Source: Opitutia bacterium UBA7350
Lineage (GTDB): Bacteria; Verrucomicrobiota; Verrucomicrobiia; Opitutales; Coraliomargaritaceae
Assembly: GCA_002470925.1 (NCBI GenBank)
Contig: DKOX01000098.1
Location: forward strand, 1 to 9,289
DNA: 9,289 nt
Direction: 5' to 3'
Shown: piece by piece, positions 6,286-9,289 of the stretch
Position numbering within the stretch: the first letter of the stretch is position 1
Layout of the letters: each line of letters opens with the position of its first letter
Notes under the pieces: model-generated
Seen by the model: only the letters and a program-made list of their open reading frames with translations
Database searches by the model: none
What the model was told of the DNA's origin: nothing
Position numbers and translations under genes: made by a program

Positions 6286-7239
6286 ATGCCATCCGAAACC
6301 TTACATTTTCCAGATGCCAGGCATTTGAGTCAGCTCTATGCCAACGATCCACGCTACCTTGACGAAATCGACCGCACCCTGCAGGTACAAACCGTCACTC
6401 GGGAAAATTGGATCACCTTTGAAGGCGAAAGCGATGCCATTGCTCAAGCCGCCCAGGTCTTTAAATTGCTGGACACCGCCCGAAAACAAGGCCTCCGCAT
6501 TCGCGGCTCCGACTTCCACCACACCCTGCGCTCGGTCGCAGAGGGACGCGCCGGCGAGTTGCGCCAAATCTACCAAAACCCCTACGTGATCGAGCTCAAG
6601 CAGCGTAGCATCATCCCCAAGACCCTCAACCAAAAATGCTACCTTCAGGCGATTGACAAACACGCCATCACTTTTGGCATCGGACCCGCCGGAACCGGAA
6701 AAACCTATCTCGCCATGGCGATGGCACTCAAGGAATTGCTCTCCGGCACCGTAGAACGCATTATCATCACCCGCCCCGCGGTCGAAGCCGGGGAAGCCCT
6801 CGGCTTCCTACCCGGTGAACTTCAGGAAAAAATCCTGCCCTACCTTACCCCCCTTTACGACGCCATGTATCAAATGATCGGCAAGGAGAGCGCCGGCCAA
6901 CTCCTGGAACGCGGCATTATCGAAATCGCCCCGCTCGCTTACATGCGTGGTCGTACCCTCTCGAATGCCTTTGTCCTGCTCGATGAGGCTCAAAATACCA
7001 CCCATGAGCAAATGATGATGTTCCTTACCCGTCTTGGAGACGGCAGTCGCATGGTCGTTACCGGAGACAGCACTCAAATCGATCTGCCCCGCGCAAAAGC
7101 CTCGGGACTCATCGAAGCAGCCCGCATTTTGAAAGACATTAAGGATATTGAACTTTTCCACTTTACCGGCGATGATGTTGTCCGTCATCCCCTCGTGCAA
7201 TCGATCATTCGGGCCTACACACAGCATACCCCGGAATGA
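6286..7239 (+). CDS. phoH: PhoH-family P-loop ATPase
   Basis: This is a cytoplasmic ATPase of the PhoH/PhoL group, whose genes usually sit beside ybeY and are linked to RNA metabolism; the exact reaction is not settled. It has 317 residues, normal for the family (about 310-350). PKTLNQ (111-116) is the usual motif before the nucleotide site, GPAGTGKT (133-140) is Walker A, ITRPAVEAGEALGFLPG (161-177) is highly conserved, FVLLDEAQNTT (229-239) is Walker B, and VVTGDSTQIDLP (257-268) is the sensor region. The N-terminal 90 residues or so (NWITFEGESDAIAQAAQVF, 41-59) fit the family's small alpha/beta domain. The frame is open well upstream, but that stretch overlaps the HIT gene and lacks PhoH homology, so ATG 6286 is chosen. 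No Shine-Dalgarno sequence precedes it. It lies 40 nt after the HIT gene and 36 nt before the 7TM-HD gene, so an operon is likely. Confidence 0.95.
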   Translation: MPSETLHFPDARHLSQLYANDPRYLDEIDRTLQVQTVTRENWITFEGESDAIAQAAQVFKLLDTARKQGLRIRGSDFHHTLRSVAEGRAGELRQIYQNPYVIELKQRSIIPKTLNQKCYLQAIDKHAITFGIGPAGTGKTYLAMAMALKELLSGTVERIIITRPAVEAGEALGFLPGELQEKILPYLTPLYDAMYQMIGKESAGQLLERGIIEIAPLAYMRGRTLSNAFVLLDEAQNTTHEQMMMFLTRLGDGSRMVVTGDSTQIDLPRAKASGLIEAARILKDIKDIELFHFTGDDVVRHPLVQSIIRAYTQHTPE

Positions 7240-7275
7240 TCCCTCCGGATTAAAACCACTTCAACACCCTGCACA

Positions 7276-9289
7276 ATGGCCGATTCAAGCAACTCCTCCC
7301 AGAAGCGCCGCAAAAAAGAGGCGCGCCGCCTCCGCAAACGCAAAAACCGCAAACTCAAGTTTGATTCCCGTCAAATCCTGGAAGCCTGCCTCTTCAGCCT
7401 TCTTGTCCTTGGAATCATCTGTATCGCCTTCCTTGGACGCCAACCGATAGGGCCTCAGATCTTGCTCAACCAACCCGCCCCAGCTCGTATTGTCGCGGAA
7501 TTCCCATTCGAATACACCAGTGATATCGTTCGCCAGCAACAGGCCACTGCGGTGCGCGCTCAGGTGCCCCCCGTTTTCAAACGCAGCGATTCTCCCTTTC
7601 TCGAATTCAGCACCGACCTCAGTAACCTTCAAAACCGCATCGCGAAAGTCCTCATTGAATTTGAGGATGAAGACGAAGAGCGCCTCAATGCCGAAAAAAG
7701 CAAAGCGGTCAGCGAGTGGATCGAAACCACCGCAGTCGCCGTCGAACCCGCCATTATTATTGAACTCATCCAGCGCACCAACCCCAAAGAATGCGCTGAA
7801 CTCTTCAAAAAAGCCCTCGCCGCCCTCCAAGTACTCTACAACGACGGTATCTACACCGCCCGCGACAAACAAAACTCCAGTACCAGTATTGCGGTAATCC
7901 AACTCCTCGAGGAGAGCGGCAACAACAATCTAGCCGCCGCCCGTACCCGTTCTGCTGCCGAGATCGCGCTCCGCCGCCAAATCGATTCCCTCTCGCGCAA
8001 CGACAAAACCGCCCGCGCCCTTTTCGGAATCTTTAACGCCGGCCTTACCGACAACCTCGTTTACAGTGAAAGCGACACCGCCGCCGCCATTGACCGCGCC
8101 ATTCAGGAAATTGAACCCACCCACTTTACCTTTAAAGAAGGAGATACCCTTATTGAGCCCGCTGCCATTGTGGACGATCTCGACCTCGAGCGTATGCGGC
8201 AATACACGGCCGCGGCCCTTGAAGGAGGAAACGACCCTCTCTTCTTCAATACCCTCTTCCTCGAGCGACTCGTCCTCGCTTCCTTCCTCCTCATTGCGAT
8301 TGGCCTCTACCTCAAGCAGGGACTTCGCCACTATCCCAACCGCTCCCGCGCTCTTGTCATCGGAGCAGTTTGCCTCCTGGTCAATCTCCTTGCGATTCGT
8401 ATGATCCTGGAAATCGGAGAACTCATCGCCGTCAACAACCGCGGCGTCCTCAGTATCCTGCCTCATTTCGTTCCCTATGCGCTTGCCCCGATTCTGGTAG
8501 CCGCCCTTACCGGCATGACCCCTGCCATTTTCACCACCCTTGTCATTGCCACCCTCTTTGGTATTTCCCAAGGCAACTCCATTGAATTCACCCTCATCGC
8601 TTTCCTTTCCGGGGTCGTCGGGGCCTATTATTCCAATAATATCCGTTCCCGTACCCGATTGGTCCGCGCTGGATTCTTCGCCGGTTTTGCCGCGGCCCTC
8701 GCCGCCATCATGACCGGCATCCTTAGTAATTTCTCCGCCGGACTAATCGCCGAACTCGTTGCAGTCAGCCTCCTGATCGGACTCCTTTCCGGTATTATCG
8801 CGGTGGGCGTCCTGCCTCTCCTTGAAAGCCTCTTTAAAATCACCACCGACATCACCCTTCTCGAACTCACCGACTTCAACCACCCCCTCCTCCGTCGCAT
8901 GCAGATTGAGGCCCCCGGCACTTACCACCACAGCCTCATGGTTGCAAACCTCTCAGAAAACGCCGCCGCCGCGATCGGAGCCAACCCCCTCCTCTGCCGC
9001 GTTTGCAGCTTTTTTCACGATATCGGCAAACTCGTAAAACCTGAATACTTCACCGAGAACCAACGGGGCGGACTCAACCCCCATGACGCACAGAACCCTT
9101 CCATGAGTGCCCTCGTTATTAAAGCCCACGTCAAGGAAGGCGTCGAACTCGCGCGGGGAAACAAAATGCCCCGTGTTATCATTGATGTTATTAAACAGCA
9201 CCACGGCACCAGCCTCATCCAATACTTCTACCATCAGGCCCGCGAACGACTCAAAGACGACCCCCATAAAAAGGATGGCGAAAGCAACG
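7276..9289 (+). CDS. pgpH: 7TM-HD membrane phosphodiesterase, PgpH/YqfF family, 3' end cut by window edge
   Basis: This is a membrane-bound HD-domain phosphodiesterase; characterised PgpH proteins hydrolyse c-di-AMP to pApA, and that activity is inferred here. The frame is open from ATG 7276 to the right edge (671 residues; the family is about 700-850). Order: a Lys/Arg-rich cytoplasmic N-terminus (9-29), a first membrane helix (about 35-54), a large extracytoplasmic 7TMR-HDED domain with PPVF (98-101), a seven-helix membrane region (about 325-535), then the cytoplasmic HD domain. HD metal-site residues are present: YHHS (550-553), FHDIGKL (580-586, His581-Asp582), KPEYFTENQ (588-596), NPHD (601-604), His618 and KQHHGT (640-645). 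The start lies 36 nt after phoH with no Shine-Dalgarno sequence; homology to the basic N-terminus and first helix supports it. In many genomes ybeY follows these genes; here that would lie beyond the window. Confidence 0.95.
   Translation, partial: MADSSNSSQKRRKKEARRLRKRKNRKLKFDSRQILEACLFSLLVLGIICIAFLGRQPIGPQILLNQPAPARIVAEFPFEYTSDIVRQQQATAVRAQVPPVFKRSDSPFLEFSTDLSNLQNRIAKVLIEFEDEDEERLNAEKSKAVSEWIETTAVAVEPAIIIELIQRTNPKECAELFKKALAALQVLYNDGIYTARDKQNSSTSIAVIQLLEESGNNNLAAARTRSAAEIALRRQIDSLSRNDKTARALFGIFNAGLTDNLVYSESDTAAAIDRAIQEIEPTHFTFKEGDTLIEPAAIVDDLDLERMRQYTAAALEGGNDPLFFNTLFLERLVLASFLLIAIGLYLKQGLRHYPNRSRALVIGAVCLLVNLLAIRMILEIGELIAVNNRGVLSILPHFVPYALAPILVAALTGMTPAIFTTLVIATLFGISQGNSIEFTLIAFLSGVVGAYYSNNIRSRTRLVRAGFFAGFAAALAAIMTGILSNFSAGLIAELVAVSLLIGLLSGIIAVGVLPLLESLFKITTDITLLELTDFNHPLLRRMQIEAPGTYHHSLMVANLSENAAAAIGANPLLCRVCSFFHDIGKLVKPEYFTENQRGGLNPHDAQNPSMSALVIKAHVKEGVELARGNKMPRVIIDVIKQHHGTSLIQYFYHQARERLKDDPHKKDGESN

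Noticed and set aside
7285..8571. Two long open frames (about 205 and 213 codons) on the minus strand opposite pgpH
   Set aside because: Gly/Glu-rich nonsense-like translations caused by absence of stop complements in a C-ending-codon gene; the plus-strand protein has full family conservation.
1..9289. Mobile element, phage or CRISPR/defence system
   Set aside because: No transposase, integrase, terminal repeats, repeat-spacer pattern or target-site duplication; all genes are chromosomal housekeeping or envelope types.

Overview
This 9.3 kb window looks like ordinary chromosome from a member of Verrucomicrobiota, probably the Opitutae/Puniceicoccales side. This is inferred from four things: a short protein of the Verrucomicrobiota/Planctomycetota-restricted Minf_1886 (TIGR04138) type, an exosortase of the PEP-CTERM sorting type, the HIT-PhoH-PgpH gene order, and codon use. 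No sequence search was possible. Coding density is very high. Nothing points to a phage, transposon, CRISPR array, tRNA or rRNA.

Layout from left to right. (1) 1-557, minus strand: trpF (phosphoribosylanthranilate isomerase), cut by the left edge. (2) 629-2505, plus strand: a two-gene ABC importer, a FecCD-type permease and a HmuV-type ATPase, overlapping by ATGA. It is most likely for heme or another iron chelate, and no substrate-binding protein gene accompanies it. (3) 2517-5558, minus strand and convergent with the importer: exosortase, then glycogen synthase glgA, then the Minf_1886-family gene. Spacers are 3 and 18 nt, so this is probably one operon, and all three genes start with GTG. 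A 10-bp GC-rich hairpin marks the 11-nt convergent junction with the importer. (4) 5718-9289, plus strand: a HIT-family Ap4A-phosphorylase-like protein, a PhoH ATPase, and a membrane 7TM-HD phosphodiesterase of the PgpH/YqfF family, which runs off the right edge. These are probably co-transcribed.

The left cluster combines tryptophan synthesis and iron or heme uptake. The middle operon joins envelope protein sorting with alpha-glucan synthesis and one protein of unknown role. The right cluster joins dinucleotide hydrolysis (HIT), an RNA-linked P-loop ATPase (PhoH) and probable cyclic-di-AMP hydrolysis (PgpH-like).

The two divergent intergenic regions (558-628 and 5559-5717) should hold the promoters; neither contains a convincing -35/-10 pair. 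The plus strand is C-rich in the genes on both strands that I sampled, which suggests replication-strand asymmetry. I see no convincing new biological system. The best candidates for a second look are the exosortase-glgA-Minf_1886 operon, the structured leader before the HIT gene, and the mostly Shine-Dalgarno-less gene starts.
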